Part shown: positions 44,101-52,840 of the stretch, piece by piece
Position numbering within the stretch: position 1 is the first letter of the stretch
Layout of the letters: each line of letters starts with the position of its first letter
DNA from: Planctomycetota bacterium
Lineage (GTDB): Bacteria > Planctomycetota > Phycisphaerae > WQYP01
DNA: 64,000 nt
Direction: 5' to 3'
Assembly: GCA_021805985.1 (NCBI GenBank)
Contig: JAJZDN010000010.1
Span: 27,731 to 91,730, forward strand
The notes under the pieces: model-generated
Seen by the model: only the letters and a program-made list of their open reading frames with translations
Database searches by the model: none
What the model was told of the DNA's origin: nothing
Program-made: the position numbers and the translations under genes

Positions 44101-46194
44101 ATGGCCGGCGAATCAGCACCATCCACCAGCCACTTGCTGTCACTGGATTCGCCGGTCCAGTTTGCACTGGGCGTGGGGCCTAAACGAGCCGAGGTATTTC
44201 GAGCCTTGGGCGTAGAAACCTGCGGCGATCTGCTGGATTTTTTTCCGCGTGATTATGCCCAGTCTCAGGGAGACGTTCCGGTGCAGCAGTTGCAAAGCGG
44301 ACAACTTGCCAGCGTGGAGGGAGAAATTATCCAGACGCGGGCCGTGCGCCGCCGCCCCTCGCGGCTTGAAGCGCTGTTGGAAGATGCATCGGGTCGCTGC
44401 GTGTTGACCTGGTTTAATCAAATGTTCATGGCTGAAAAACTGGCCCCGGGCGTGCGCATTCGGGCCAGCGGAAAAGTAACATTTTTTAATGGCCGCGCGC
44501 AGATACTTCAGCCGCGCATCGAACTGCTCAAAGATGACACCTCGCCGGGCCAATCGCCTGATTTACAACCCGTTTATCCCGCCAGTAGCGATTTAAGCAG
44601 CCGCGTCATCGGCTCGATTATAGAAAAAAATATCCCACTGCTTCTGCCGCATGTCCAGGAGTGGATTGCCGGTGATCTGTTAGCTTCTCGGCGGTTAATT
44701 TCGCGCCGTAAGGCCTATGAGCTTATCCACCATCCCGGAGCCTGGAAATTTGTCCAGACCGCCAGGCATTCTCTGGCATTTCATGAATTTCTGCTGCATC
44801 AGTTAGCCGTAGGTATGAAACGCCATCACCAGCAACAACTGGAAAATGCCCAGGCTCTGCGGACGGACGATGTGGTGGATAAACGCATCCGGGCTTTATT
44901 GCCATTTGCCTTAACGGCGTCGCAGGAAAAGGTGATCAGCCAACTACGGCACGACCTGGCCGCCCGCCATCCGATGAATCGCCTGGTGCAGGGGGACGTG
45001 GGCAGCGGTAAAACGGTTGTGGCTCTATATGCTATGCTTTCGGCCGTCGCCGCCGGGACGCAGGCCGCCTTATTGGCCCCGACGGAAGTTCTCGCACAGC
45101 AGCACGTTTTTTCTCTGGAACAATTCCTGGCAGGAAGCCGGGTTAAAATTGCCTTGCTGACTGCCGCTGTTTCTGAAGCGGAGCGTAAGAAAACGCTGGC
45201 GGGTATTCAAGATGGCTCCATCGGGCTAGTGGTAGGCACCCATGCTATTTTAACCGATGCGGTGCAATTTCAGAACATCGCCATGCTGGTGGTGGATGAG
45301 CAGCATAAATTTGGGGTCCAGCAGCGAGCGGTGATTCGTGGCCGCTATGCCGCCGTACACACGCTCGTGATGACCGCCACACCCATTCCGCGTACTTTGG
45401 CCATGGCCGTGTTTGGCGATCTGGATGTGTCAACCATTGATGAATTGCCACCAGGGCGCCAGCCCATCACAACGCGCGCGGTACCGGCGGCCCGACGGGC
45501 GGAAGTATATGCCTATCTTCTTAAGCAGGTGCAGGCCGGTCGGCAGGGCTATGTGGTGCTTCCGGCCATTGATGAAAACGCGGCCGAGCTACGTGGAGCT
45601 ATACGGACTTTTAATGAACTTAAGGATGGAGAATTGGCCCATTATCGCGTGGGACTTCTGCACGGTCGCGTCGACGCCCCGCAACGGCGGCAAGTCATGG
45701 AGCAATTCCGCACCGGTAAACTCGAAGTCCTGGTTTCCACCAGCATTATTGAAGTCGGCGTGGATGTCCCCAATGCGACCGTCATGATTATTGAACACGC
45801 CGAGCGATTCGGCTTAGCCCAATTGCATCAACTGCGCGGTCGTGTGGGGCGCGGCAGCTATAAATCTGCCTGTATTCTGCTATTTGAAAATGACCCGCCG
45901 GAACCGCCCCCGCGTCTGGCGGCCATGATAAAATATTCCAGCGGATTTGATATTGCCCAGGAAGATTTGAAAATTCGGGGCATGGGCGAAATTGTTGGTG
46001 AACGCCAAAGCGGCCGCCCTGATATGCTTTTCCCGGATTTGCTGCTGGACCCGTTTTTACTTCCTGCAGCACGCGAAGTAGCACAAGCCACTATTAAGGC
46101 GGACCCGCACATCATCGCGCCGGAAAATGCTGAATTGCGTCGGGAATTATCTGCCCGCTTCAAAGAGGCACTGACTTTGGCTGATGTAGGCTAA
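44101..46194 (+). CDS. recG: ATP-dependent DNA helicase RecG
   Basis: The product is 697 aa. It has the N-terminal wedge domain with an OB fold (QFALGVGPKRAEVFRALGV) and helicase motifs I (VQGDVGSGKTVVALYAM), II (VVDEQHKFGVQQR), III (MTATPIPRTLAM) and VI (LHQLRGRVGRGSYKS). The RecG-type DEQH box and the C-terminal TRG-like block are present. It reverses stalled forks and migrates Holliday junctions. Length matches the family. Confidence 0.96.
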   Translation: MAGESAPSTSHLLSLDSPVQFALGVGPKRAEVFRALGVETCGDLLDFFPRDYAQSQGDVPVQQLQSGQLASVEGEIIQTRAVRRRPSRLEALLEDASGRCVLTWFNQMFMAEKLAPGVRIRASGKVTFFNGRAQILQPRIELLKDDTSPGQSPDLQPVYPASSDLSSRVIGSIIEKNIPLLLPHVQEWIAGDLLASRRLISRRKAYELIHHPGAWKFVQTARHSLAFHEFLLHQLAVGMKRHHQQQLENAQALRTDDVVDKRIRALLPFALTASQEKVISQLRHDLAARHPMNRLVQGDVGSGKTVVALYAMLSAVAAGTQAALLAPTEVLAQQHVFSLEQFLAGSRVKIALLTAAVSEAERKKTLAGIQDGSIGLVVGTHAILTDAVQFQNIAMLVVDEQHKFGVQQRAVIRGRYAAVHTLVMTATPIPRTLAMAVFGDLDVSTIDELPPGRQPITTRAVPAARRAEVYAYLLKQVQAGRQGYVVLPAIDENAAELRGAIRTFNELKDGELAHYRVGLLHGRVDAPQRRQVMEQFRTGKLEVLVSTSIIEVGVDVPNATVMIIEHAERFGLAQLHQLRGRVGRGSYKSACILLFENDPPEPPPRLAAMIKYSSGFDIAQEDLKIRGMGEIVGERQSGRPDMLFPDLLLDPFLLPAAREVAQATIKADPHIIAPENAELRRELSARFKEALTLADVG

Positions 46195-46478
46195 CAAGGT
46201 TTAACAGGTCTCTGCGGCTCTACGCGCTGGCATTCTTAAAAATCCATGCGATACTATCCAGCCGAATGAATGAGCGCTCTGTCCGGCCGCGCCGGCCAAA
46301 AGGAGCGAGCGTTGGCCGGGGTATGGGTTACAATCGAAGCGTCACGGAGATTGTTTTCCGGATTTCATCTTAGGTAGATCGCCAGTGGCCGTAGCCTGCT
46401 AGCCGGCGTGGAACTGTAAGCGTTCGCATGCGGCCCTTAGTCCGATGTCTAAGAAATAAAAGAAAAGGAAACTATACG
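46195..46478. other. Gap before GH2 gene with a repeated element
   Basis: No gene is seen. It contains a two-block motif also found upstream of marR (see 46214-46266). GGAGCG-type and GCCGGCC repeats lie near 46290-46320. Confidence 0.4.
46214..46266 (+). repeat. Two-block intergenic element, copy A
   Basis: GCGGCTCTACGCGCT (46214-46228) and GATACTATCCAGCCGAA (46250-46266) match blocks at 57214-57228 and 57234-57250, with 14 of 15 and 16 of 17 bases identical. The spacing differs (21 versus 5 bases). The element is not in a coding region in either place. Confidence 0.6.
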
Positions 46479-48947
46479 ATGTCAAAGAACACGAAACCTC
46501 AATTGGCGATCGCTGTGCTCGGTAAAATAAAAAATTATTCAGGTGCCGCACGCAAGCGATCACGTTGGGGAAGTATTGTCATAGTCTCACTATTGCTCTT
46601 GGCCGTAAGCACGCTGGTGCCGCACAGAGCCGCAGCTTCCCCGCGATCGCGCATGAACCTGGATTTTCATTGGCGGTGGCATCGGGCGGCCGGCCTATCT
46701 CCCGTGCCGGCGGTCAATGCTTCATGGCGCAAGGTTCAGATTCCCAATGATTATATTGTCCGGGGAAAATTTTCCCGCCACGCCGATAGGGCCCACGGAT
46801 CACTGGCGGTTTATCCCGCTTGGTATCAACGCACGTTTACGCTGCCGGCTTCGGATAAGGGCGAAATGCTCTGGCTCTATTTTGAAAGCGTTTATCGCGA
46901 TGCGCATGTATATATCAATGGCCACCTGGTGGGCAAACACCCCGGCGGATATACGGGCTTTCGCTTGAATATCACCAAGTTTGTTCATTTCAACACACCC
47001 AATACGCTGGCGGTTTATGTCAATCCCACTTTTTTTGAGGGCTGGTGGTATGAAGGCGGCGGCATTAACGGCAATGTCTGGTTAATTGCCAAGCATCAAC
47101 TGCATGTCACGCGCTACGGTACGTATGTGATAAGCGACGTGCCGGGGGCCATTCATTACGGCTCGGCGAGGGGGGATCATGCCAACGCGAATTTGACTAT
47201 TCAAACCACGGTTATCAACAATCGGTCCCATACTGCGGTATTTTCAATTATTTCGACTGTTTATAATCCCGCGGGCCACGCGGTAGCCACCGTGCACCAG
47301 GCAGAAATGCTTTCCGCCGGGCAGCACGCCACGTTTAATCAGCATGCGGCTCTGGCGCATGCGGCTCTGTGGAGCCTGCACCACACCAATTTGTACAAAC
47401 TCCATACGATCATCGAATCCGACGGCAAAACCGCGGATGCCAAATACACCACCTTCGGTATTCGCACGCTTCGCTTTGATCCCGCAAACGGCTTTTTTCT
47501 TGACGGTAAACGCGTGGAAATAAAAGGTGAATGCAACCATGCTGATTTTCCCGCCGTCGGCATCGGGGCACCCAATAACCTCTGGTGGTGGCGGGTGATG
47601 ATGTTGAAAAAGGAACTCCACGCCAATGCTTACCGCACGTCGCATAATCCGGTTTCGCCGGCGTTTTACCGCGCTTGCGATCACCTGGGTATGCTGGTCA
47701 TGGATGAAAACCGCCATCCGACCGATACACAAAATTCCAAATCCACTGTGGGCGAGCCTTATAACAATATGTCAGCCATTAAATTTCTGATTCTCCGGGA
47801 CCGTAATCATCCCAGTGTGATTATGTGGTCCATGTGTAATGAGGAATGGAAGATTCAGGGAACCAAATATGGCGAAAAAGTGTTCCGCGCTTTGATGCAT
47901 GAAGTGCATAAATATGACCGCACCCGCCCGATCACCTGTGCCATGAACGGCGGCTATCCGCATGGCTTTACCCATGTGGAAAATTTGCAGGGTATTAACT
48001 ACCATCCGCAGGATTATGTCTGGATGCACAAGCTACTTCCGAATCTTCCTATTTTCGGCAGTGAAATCGGCAGCACCTGCAGTGATCGCGGCGTACTGAC
48101 AAGCAGCAAGAACAAAGGACTGGTTACGCAGTACACCATGCACACCAATTGGTCGCAATATGCCTGGGACACATGGAAGCCTATTGCGACGCAAAAATTT
48201 GTGGAGGGTGGCTTTAACTGGACCGGTTTTGATTACCGAGGCGAAACCACGCCCGACGGCTGGCCGGATGTAAATTCTCATTTTGGCGTATTGGACATCT
48301 GTGGCTTTCCTAAGCCCGATGCGTACTACTACAAAGCTTGGTGGGGTAAAAAGCCGCTGGTCTATATCTGCCCGCAATGGAATTTACCAAAATCCATGAT
48401 CGGGAAGGATGTGCTGGTGCGCTGCTTCGCAAATTGCGACACGGTGGCACTATTTCTTAATGGCAAAAAAATCGGTCAGAAGAAAATGCCCAGATATTGG
48501 TATCTGGACTGGCAGGTTCCCTACCACCCTGGCAAGCTTGTCGCGCGCGGGTATAACCATGGAAACCTTGTGGCCACCTGGACCCAACGCACCACCGGCC
48601 CGGCAGTAGGCTTGCGGCTGGTAAATCAATGGCCAAAAATACGTGCCAATGGTGAGGATATTGCTCCTATTGCGGTATCGGTGATGGATGCCAACGGCCA
48701 CGTGGTAACCAATGCCATGAACAGGGTGCACTTCAGCGTTACCGGGCCGGGCAGAATTGTCGGCTCCGGAAATGGGAATCCGGCATGTCATGAGCTTAAT
48801 CAGGCACATGACCACAAGGCCTTTTATGGCTATTGCCTGGTTCTGGTGCAGGCCGATCGCACAGTCGGTGTCATTCATGTTACCGCAAGAGCCAAAGGTC
48901 TGGCCCCGGAAACCATCGCGATTCATACTACTGCGCCCCACCGCTAA
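46479..48947 (+). CDS. Secreted GH2 family beta-galactosidase-like enzyme
   Basis: The product is 822 aa from the ATG at 46479 (AAGGAA upstream). A long basic N-terminus precedes a membrane or signal segment (IVIVSLLLLAVSTLV). The GH2 jelly-roll, Ig-like and TIM-barrel domains follow. The acid/base Glu is E455 (SMCNEEW) and the nucleophile is E529 (FGSEIGS). The C-terminal part fits DUF4982 and a GH2 C-terminal Ig domain (RANGEDIAPIAVSVMDANGH). This architecture is found in beta-galactosidases and related enzymes of polysaccharide degraders. Substrate is not certain. Confidence 0.9.
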   Translation: MSKNTKPQLAIAVLGKIKNYSGAARKRSRWGSIVIVSLLLLAVSTLVPHRAAASPRSRMNLDFHWRWHRAAGLSPVPAVNASWRKVQIPNDYIVRGKFSRHADRAHGSLAVYPAWYQRTFTLPASDKGEMLWLYFESVYRDAHVYINGHLVGKHPGGYTGFRLNITKFVHFNTPNTLAVYVNPTFFEGWWYEGGGINGNVWLIAKHQLHVTRYGTYVISDVPGAIHYGSARGDHANANLTIQTTVINNRSHTAVFSIISTVYNPAGHAVATVHQAEMLSAGQHATFNQHAALAHAALWSLHHTNLYKLHTIIESDGKTADAKYTTFGIRTLRFDPANGFFLDGKRVEIKGECNHADFPAVGIGAPNNLWWWRVMMLKKELHANAYRTSHNPVSPAFYRACDHLGMLVMDENRHPTDTQNSKSTVGEPYNNMSAIKFLILRDRNHPSVIMWSMCNEEWKIQGTKYGEKVFRALMHEVHKYDRTRPITCAMNGGYPHGFTHVENLQGINYHPQDYVWMHKLLPNLPIFGSEIGSTCSDRGVLTSSKNKGLVTQYTMHTNWSQYAWDTWKPIATQKFVEGGFNWTGFDYRGETTPDGWPDVNSHFGVLDICGFPKPDAYYYKAWWGKKPLVYICPQWNLPKSMIGKDVLVRCFANCDTVALFLNGKKIGQKKMPRYWYLDWQVPYHPGKLVARGYNHGNLVATWTQRTTGPAVGLRLVNQWPKIRANGEDIAPIAVSVMDANGHVVTNAMNRVHFSVTGPGRIVGSGNGNPACHELNQAHDHKAFYGYCLVLVQADRTVGVIHVTARAKGLAPETIAIHTTAPHR

Positions 48948-49141
48948 AAACCGGCCGTGATAACTTGTGGTTAGTCCGTTGGTCAATCGCTCTGCCGACC
49001 CGGCCGACGGGGAGCACTGCCTTGTCGGTTCCGCGTAAGCATTGACATACTTGGTCAGGCGTGGCAGGCTTTTGTCATCGAAAGTGAGCGAAGAATGAAT
49101 TCTCGCTTCTAACTTTCGACTTTTTGAAAACAGGAGCTGCG

Positions 49142-50116
49142 GTGGACGATGGCTTGTATATTGGTCTGGATCTGGGCGGAACCAGTATCAAAGCCGGTGT
49201 GCTGGATTGCGCGGGTAAAGTAATCTCCAAAGCCAGCGTGCCCACGGGCCGTGGCCCAGACGCGGTGATCGCCAATATGATCGCGGCCGCCGGGCAAGCG
49301 GTTCGCTCGGCAGGCGTGACACTCGAGGCCATCAACGCAGTGGGTATTGATTCCCCCGGCCCGCTGTCCACTGAAAAAGGTGTGGTCATCCGCAGCGCCA
49401 ATTTGCCGGGCTGGGAGAATGTTCCATTAAGAGAACTTGTCTCAATGGCATTAGGTAAACCGGCGATTCTGGAAAATGACGCCCGGGCCGCCGCCTATGG
49501 CGAATTTTTCGCCGGAGCGGGAAAAAGCTTAAATGTACGCAATATGATGATGATCACGCTGGGTACCGGTGTGGGCGGCGGTATTATTGTCGATGGGCGT
49601 CTGATTCGCGGACACACCGACATGGCGGGGGAGTTGGGTCATGCGATAGTCGTGCCGGACGGCGCTTTGTGCGGCTGCGGGCAAAAGGGGTGCCTTGAAA
49701 TGTACACCGCGGCCAGCCGCGTGGGACAGCGGGCGGTGCAGGCCCTGCATGACCCGGAAGTTACCTCCAGCCTGCGTGATGCGCTAAATCAACTCGGAGA
49801 ACTTACCGCACGCGATGTGGAAGATCATGCCCGGCGGGGCGATGAACTGGCTTTAGAAATCTGGAATCAGACTTGCCGCTACCTGGCTGTCGCCTGTATC
49901 AGTGCCGTGCATTGGCTGGATCCGCAGATGATCATATTTGGCGGCGGTATGGCTGGGGCGGGGGAGTTCCTGCTACAACCCGTCCGGCGGTATTTTGACG
50001 AAAATTATTGGAAAATGGACCCGCCTGCGGTCGCCATCCGTGCTGCGGAACTCGGCAATGATGCCGGTATAATCGGTGCGGCCGCTTTGGCCCATGCTAT
50101 GATGCAGGATCGCTGA
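49142..50116 (+). CDS. ROK family sugar kinase (glucokinase-like)
   Basis: The product is 324 aa from a GTG at 49142 with AGGAG 5 bases upstream; a TTG at 49124 is the alternative. It has the ATP-binding block YIGLDLGGTSIKAGVL, the catalytic block NDARAAAYGEFFAGAG, LGTGVGGGIIVDG, and the ROK zinc motif CGCGQKGCLEMY. It should phosphorylate glucose or a similar hexose in the cytoplasm. It lacks an HTH, so it is a kinase and not a ROK repressor. purU follows after 17 bases. Confidence 0.93.
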   Translation: MDDGLYIGLDLGGTSIKAGVLDCAGKVISKASVPTGRGPDAVIANMIAAAGQAVRSAGVTLEAINAVGIDSPGPLSTEKGVVIRSANLPGWENVPLRELVSMALGKPAILENDARAAAYGEFFAGAGKSLNVRNMMMITLGTGVGGGIIVDGRLIRGHTDMAGELGHAIVVPDGALCGCGQKGCLEMYTAASRVGQRAVQALHDPEVTSSLRDALNQLGELTARDVEDHARRGDELALEIWNQTCRYLAVACISAVHWLDPQMIIFGGGMAGAGEFLLQPVRRYFDENYWKMDPPAVAIRAAELGNDAGIIGAAALAHAMMQDR

Positions 50117-50133
50117 AATGGAAGGAATGAAAT

Positions 50134-51057
50134 ATGTTGGAAAATCCCAAGGTCCTGGCGGTCATATCGGTACAGGGTAGAGATCAAAAAGGGGTGGTTG
50201 CTAAATTTGCCACCTATGTGGCGGCCAACGGTCTTAACATTGAGGATATGGAACAGCGCGTGGTCCGCGGCATATTTGTTATGGATATGCTCGTGGATCT
50301 ACACGATATGGCCATTTCCCTGGATCAACTGATCACCGGATTATTGGATTTGGGGCGGCAAATCGGCATGGAAGCCCGTATTACGCTCCGCCAAACCCAC
50401 AAGGCCAAACGCGTCGTGGTGCTGGTCAGCAAAGAACCACATTGCCTGCAAAAGCTGCTGGATCTGAATCGTCAAAATGAACTCAACGGCCGAATCGTTT
50501 CAGTGCTGGCCAACCATCCGGTGCTGGAAGATGCAGCCCGTGCCGCCGAATTGCCCTTCGCCTTTACGCTCTCAGGCCCGGATGAATCGGCCAAAGCGCA
50601 GCATCGGCACTGGCTGCTGGAAAAACTGCGGTCGCTGGAACCGGATCTTATTATTCTGGCCCGTTACATGCAGATTCTTTCACCGGAAATCATCGCGGCA
50701 TTCCGCTCAAAAATCATCAATATTCATCCCTCCTTATTGCCCTATTTTCCCGGCGCTAATCCCTATCGGCAGGCCTTTGAAAGCGGCATGCGCGTCACCG
50801 GGTGTACCGCGCATTTTGTCACTGAGGAACTCGATAAAGGCCCCATCATTCTGCAGGATGTTTTCCATATTAATGTCGGCGTGGATCAGGCTGAAGATGT
50901 TCGCCAGCGCGGTCTGGAACTGGAAGCCCAGACCCTGGGTAAAGCTGTCAAATATTTCCTCAATGAAGAACTTGTCGTCGTGGAAGATAAAGTAGTTTTC
51001 AAGCCCGGAGTAAGCGCATTTCATAAAGTCAAGGAAAACGCGATTCCCCGAAATTAA
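50134..51057 (+). CDS. purU: Formyltetrahydrofolate deformylase
   Basis: The product is 307 aa, AAGGAA before ATG. An ACT domain occupies about residues 8-85 (VISVQGRDQKGVVAKFATYV), and the formyltransferase-fold catalytic domain follows. The signature is NIHPSLLPYFPGANPYRQAF with GCTAHFVTEELDKGPIILQD. It hydrolyses 10-formyl-THF to formate and THF, which balances the one-carbon pool and feeds formate-dependent purine synthesis. Its place after the ROK kinase has no clear functional reason. Confidence 0.94.
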   Translation: MLENPKVLAVISVQGRDQKGVVAKFATYVAANGLNIEDMEQRVVRGIFVMDMLVDLHDMAISLDQLITGLLDLGRQIGMEARITLRQTHKAKRVVVLVSKEPHCLQKLLDLNRQNELNGRIVSVLANHPVLEDAARAAELPFAFTLSGPDESAKAQHRHWLLEKLRSLEPDLIILARYMQILSPEIIAAFRSKIINIHPSLLPYFPGANPYRQAFESGMRVTGCTAHFVTEELDKGPIILQDVFHINVGVDQAEDVRQRGLELEAQTLGKAVKYFLNEELVVVEDKVVFKPGVSAFHKVKENAIPRN

Positions 51058-51073
51058 TGGTGATTAATAAGGT

Positions 51074-52159
51074 CTATTTCGACGCTCTACGGGTAGCCGC
51101 CGGCTTTGTTTTTGCGGTATGCCGCGTAATGCCGTAGCTGTGCGGCGGGTACCGCAAAGATTCAATCCAGTCGATGACTTTGCTTTCACCAAAGCGCAAT
51201 GGCCTGGGGCCTTTTTTTCCCGGATGCTCATACGCTTGAAGTTCTGTGGGTTGTAGATATTGCAGCAGCAGAGACATGCGTGGATTGTCCAGGCTGATCA
51301 GGGGCTTGTGTTTATAACTGAACCGTGTAAGGGTGAGGAAATTGGTGTAGGTTTTCAGGGTATTGTTGCTGCCCTGATCCCCATATATCCGGAAGCCTGG
51401 TGCGTTTTGGCCGCGGTGGCAGCCCACCGTTCCGCAGCTTTGCAATACAATGGGCTGAATATCCGTGCGGAATATTTTCAGCACCTGCGGGTCGCTCTTT
51501 ATTTGAACCTTGTCCCAATATTTTTTTGTACCCAGCCGGCGGATAAGATAAATCTGCCGCTTGAAATTATTCGGGCTGATAAATTGCTGATAATCCTGCA
51601 GCGTGAGCGTGCGGCTTTGAAAGACGGGGTTACGCAAAATATCATTGTGCCAGAATGCCAAAAGCGTCTTACGCCGATGCAGAATTCCTCCCTCAATCGG
51701 GGCAGTTTCATGGCGCTGCAGTTGCCAGAATCGAATCTTATAAACATCCTTCATCGTCAGGAGTCTTTGGCCACCGGCAGTGGGTTGCGGTGGCGAGAAT
51801 TCCGTGGAATTTCCCCGCTGCACTGCGGTATTGCCATTTCCTGCCCTGGATTGCCGTTTTAATTGAGATGTAATGAGATTCTTCAGCAATTGTGCATTCT
51901 GAAAGTCGGGCTTAATTTTCAGGGCTTCGTTAACCTGTTGCAGGGCCTGCGTGTAAAGGTGGTTATTGTATAAATATTCCGCCATGCTCTGATGGCCGGC
52001 AGCATCACCTGGTTTAATAGCCGCCTCGCGTTGCTGAATTTGCGCAACCATCGCCGGAGTTTCCTGCGTGTTGGCCGATGCGGCAGACATGAATGTCGCC
52101 AAACAGGCGATCCCTGCTGCTGCTGCTGTAAAAAGTGGAAATCGGATGGAGTATTTCAT
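51074..52159 (-). CDS. Secreted TPR protein with CX4CH haem-like motif
   Basis: The product is 361 aa. The ATG at 52159 begins a signal peptide (MKYSIRFPLFTAAAAGIACL); the frame reaches 52276 without support. Residues about 55-95 form a TPR (HQSMAEYLYNNHLYTQALQQ, VNEALKIKPDF). The C-terminal half has LQSCGTVGCHRGQNAPGF, a CX4CH motif in place of the usual CX2CH. It also has a following planctomycete-cytochrome-like block (ESKVIDWIESLRYPPHSYG). This could be an unusual c-type haem site or a disulfide. No other family is recognised. It is divergent from the small gene at 52315. Confidence 0.7.
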   Translation of the reverse strand: MKYSIRFPLFTAAAAGIACLATFMSAASANTQETPAMVAQIQQREAAIKPGDAAGHQSMAEYLYNNHLYTQALQQVNEALKIKPDFQNAQLLKNLITSQLKRQSRAGNGNTAVQRGNSTEFSPPQPTAGGQRLLTMKDVYKIRFWQLQRHETAPIEGGILHRRKTLLAFWHNDILRNPVFQSRTLTLQDYQQFISPNNFKRQIYLIRRLGTKKYWDKVQIKSDPQVLKIFRTDIQPIVLQSCGTVGCHRGQNAPGFRIYGDQGSNNTLKTYTNFLTLTRFSYKHKPLISLDNPRMSLLLQYLQPTELQAYEHPGKKGPRPLRFGESKVIDWIESLRYPPHSYGITRHTAKTKPAATRRASK

Positions 52160-52314
52160 GGCCGGGATTCCTTTCTCCTTGCCCGGGTTTGCACACCCGG
52201 AGCCGTTGATGTTTCCAATCGGGCCACCTGTTTCCCGACGTCCCGTCGCCGGGACTTCCTTTTTGCCGTAAAGCACTATAATCTTGACGTGCCCGACTCA
52301 CAAGGAAAGTGTCA

Positions 52315-52623
52315 ATGAATTCAGCACCTCTGCATCCGAGTGAAGCCTCACCCCAAGCCGACCCATTGGCCGCGTGGCTTAACCGGGTCGTTATTCTCGA
52401 CACCATGGGGCCTTTTATATATATCGGCACTTTAAGCGAAATTCATGGACATGTCCTGATTCTCACGGTGGCGGATGTCCATGATTCAACGGATAGTTCC
52501 TCCACGAAGGAATTTTATATCGCCCGTACCAGAGAGCTGGGCGTGCATTCCAACCGTGACATCGTAGCCGTGCAACGCCAGCACGTTGTCTCGATAAGCC
52601 CCCTGGAAGCTGTTCAGATATAA
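52315..52623 (+). CDS. Small conserved-looking protein, Sm-like fold possible
   Basis: The product is 102 aa. AAGGA lies 8 bases before the ATG at 52315. Residues about 23-60 (WLNRVVILDTMGPFIYIGTL, HGHVLILTVADVHD) form a strongly bent beta pattern like Sm/LSm or small beta-barrel proteins. No signal peptide. The family is not recognised, and the fold suggestion is inference from the strand pattern. Confidence 0.65.
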   Translation: MNSAPLHPSEASPQADPLAAWLNRVVILDTMGPFIYIGTLSEIHGHVLILTVADVHDSTDSSSTKEFYIARTRELGVHSNRDIVAVQRQHVVSISPLEAVQI

Positions 52624-52769
52624 GCCACTGGCGCGGATGGCCTTTCTGTCCACCGGTGATCGCTATGTTACTAGCGGGCACATGGCGCGCAGTACACCAA
52701 TTTTATGCGAAACTTTTTTATGGAAGTGTATTTGTTTTTTCTAGGACGGGTATAATCTTTTTTTCTGCT

Positions 52770-52787
52770 CAAGCCCGCGCGGGCTTG
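52770..52787. promoter_or_regulatory. 18-bp perfect palindrome upstream of GH3 gene
   Basis: CAAGCCCGCGCGGGCTTG is a perfect palindrome 54 bases before the GH3 start and 14 bases after a TATAAT at 52751-52756. It could be an operator or a transcript hairpin. The TATAAT has no clear -35. Confidence 0.5.
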
Positions 52788-52840
52788 GCAGCCCGAAAGG
52801 CCGGGACCGGTTACCTGTAACGCGAACAAAGGGCTTGTGC

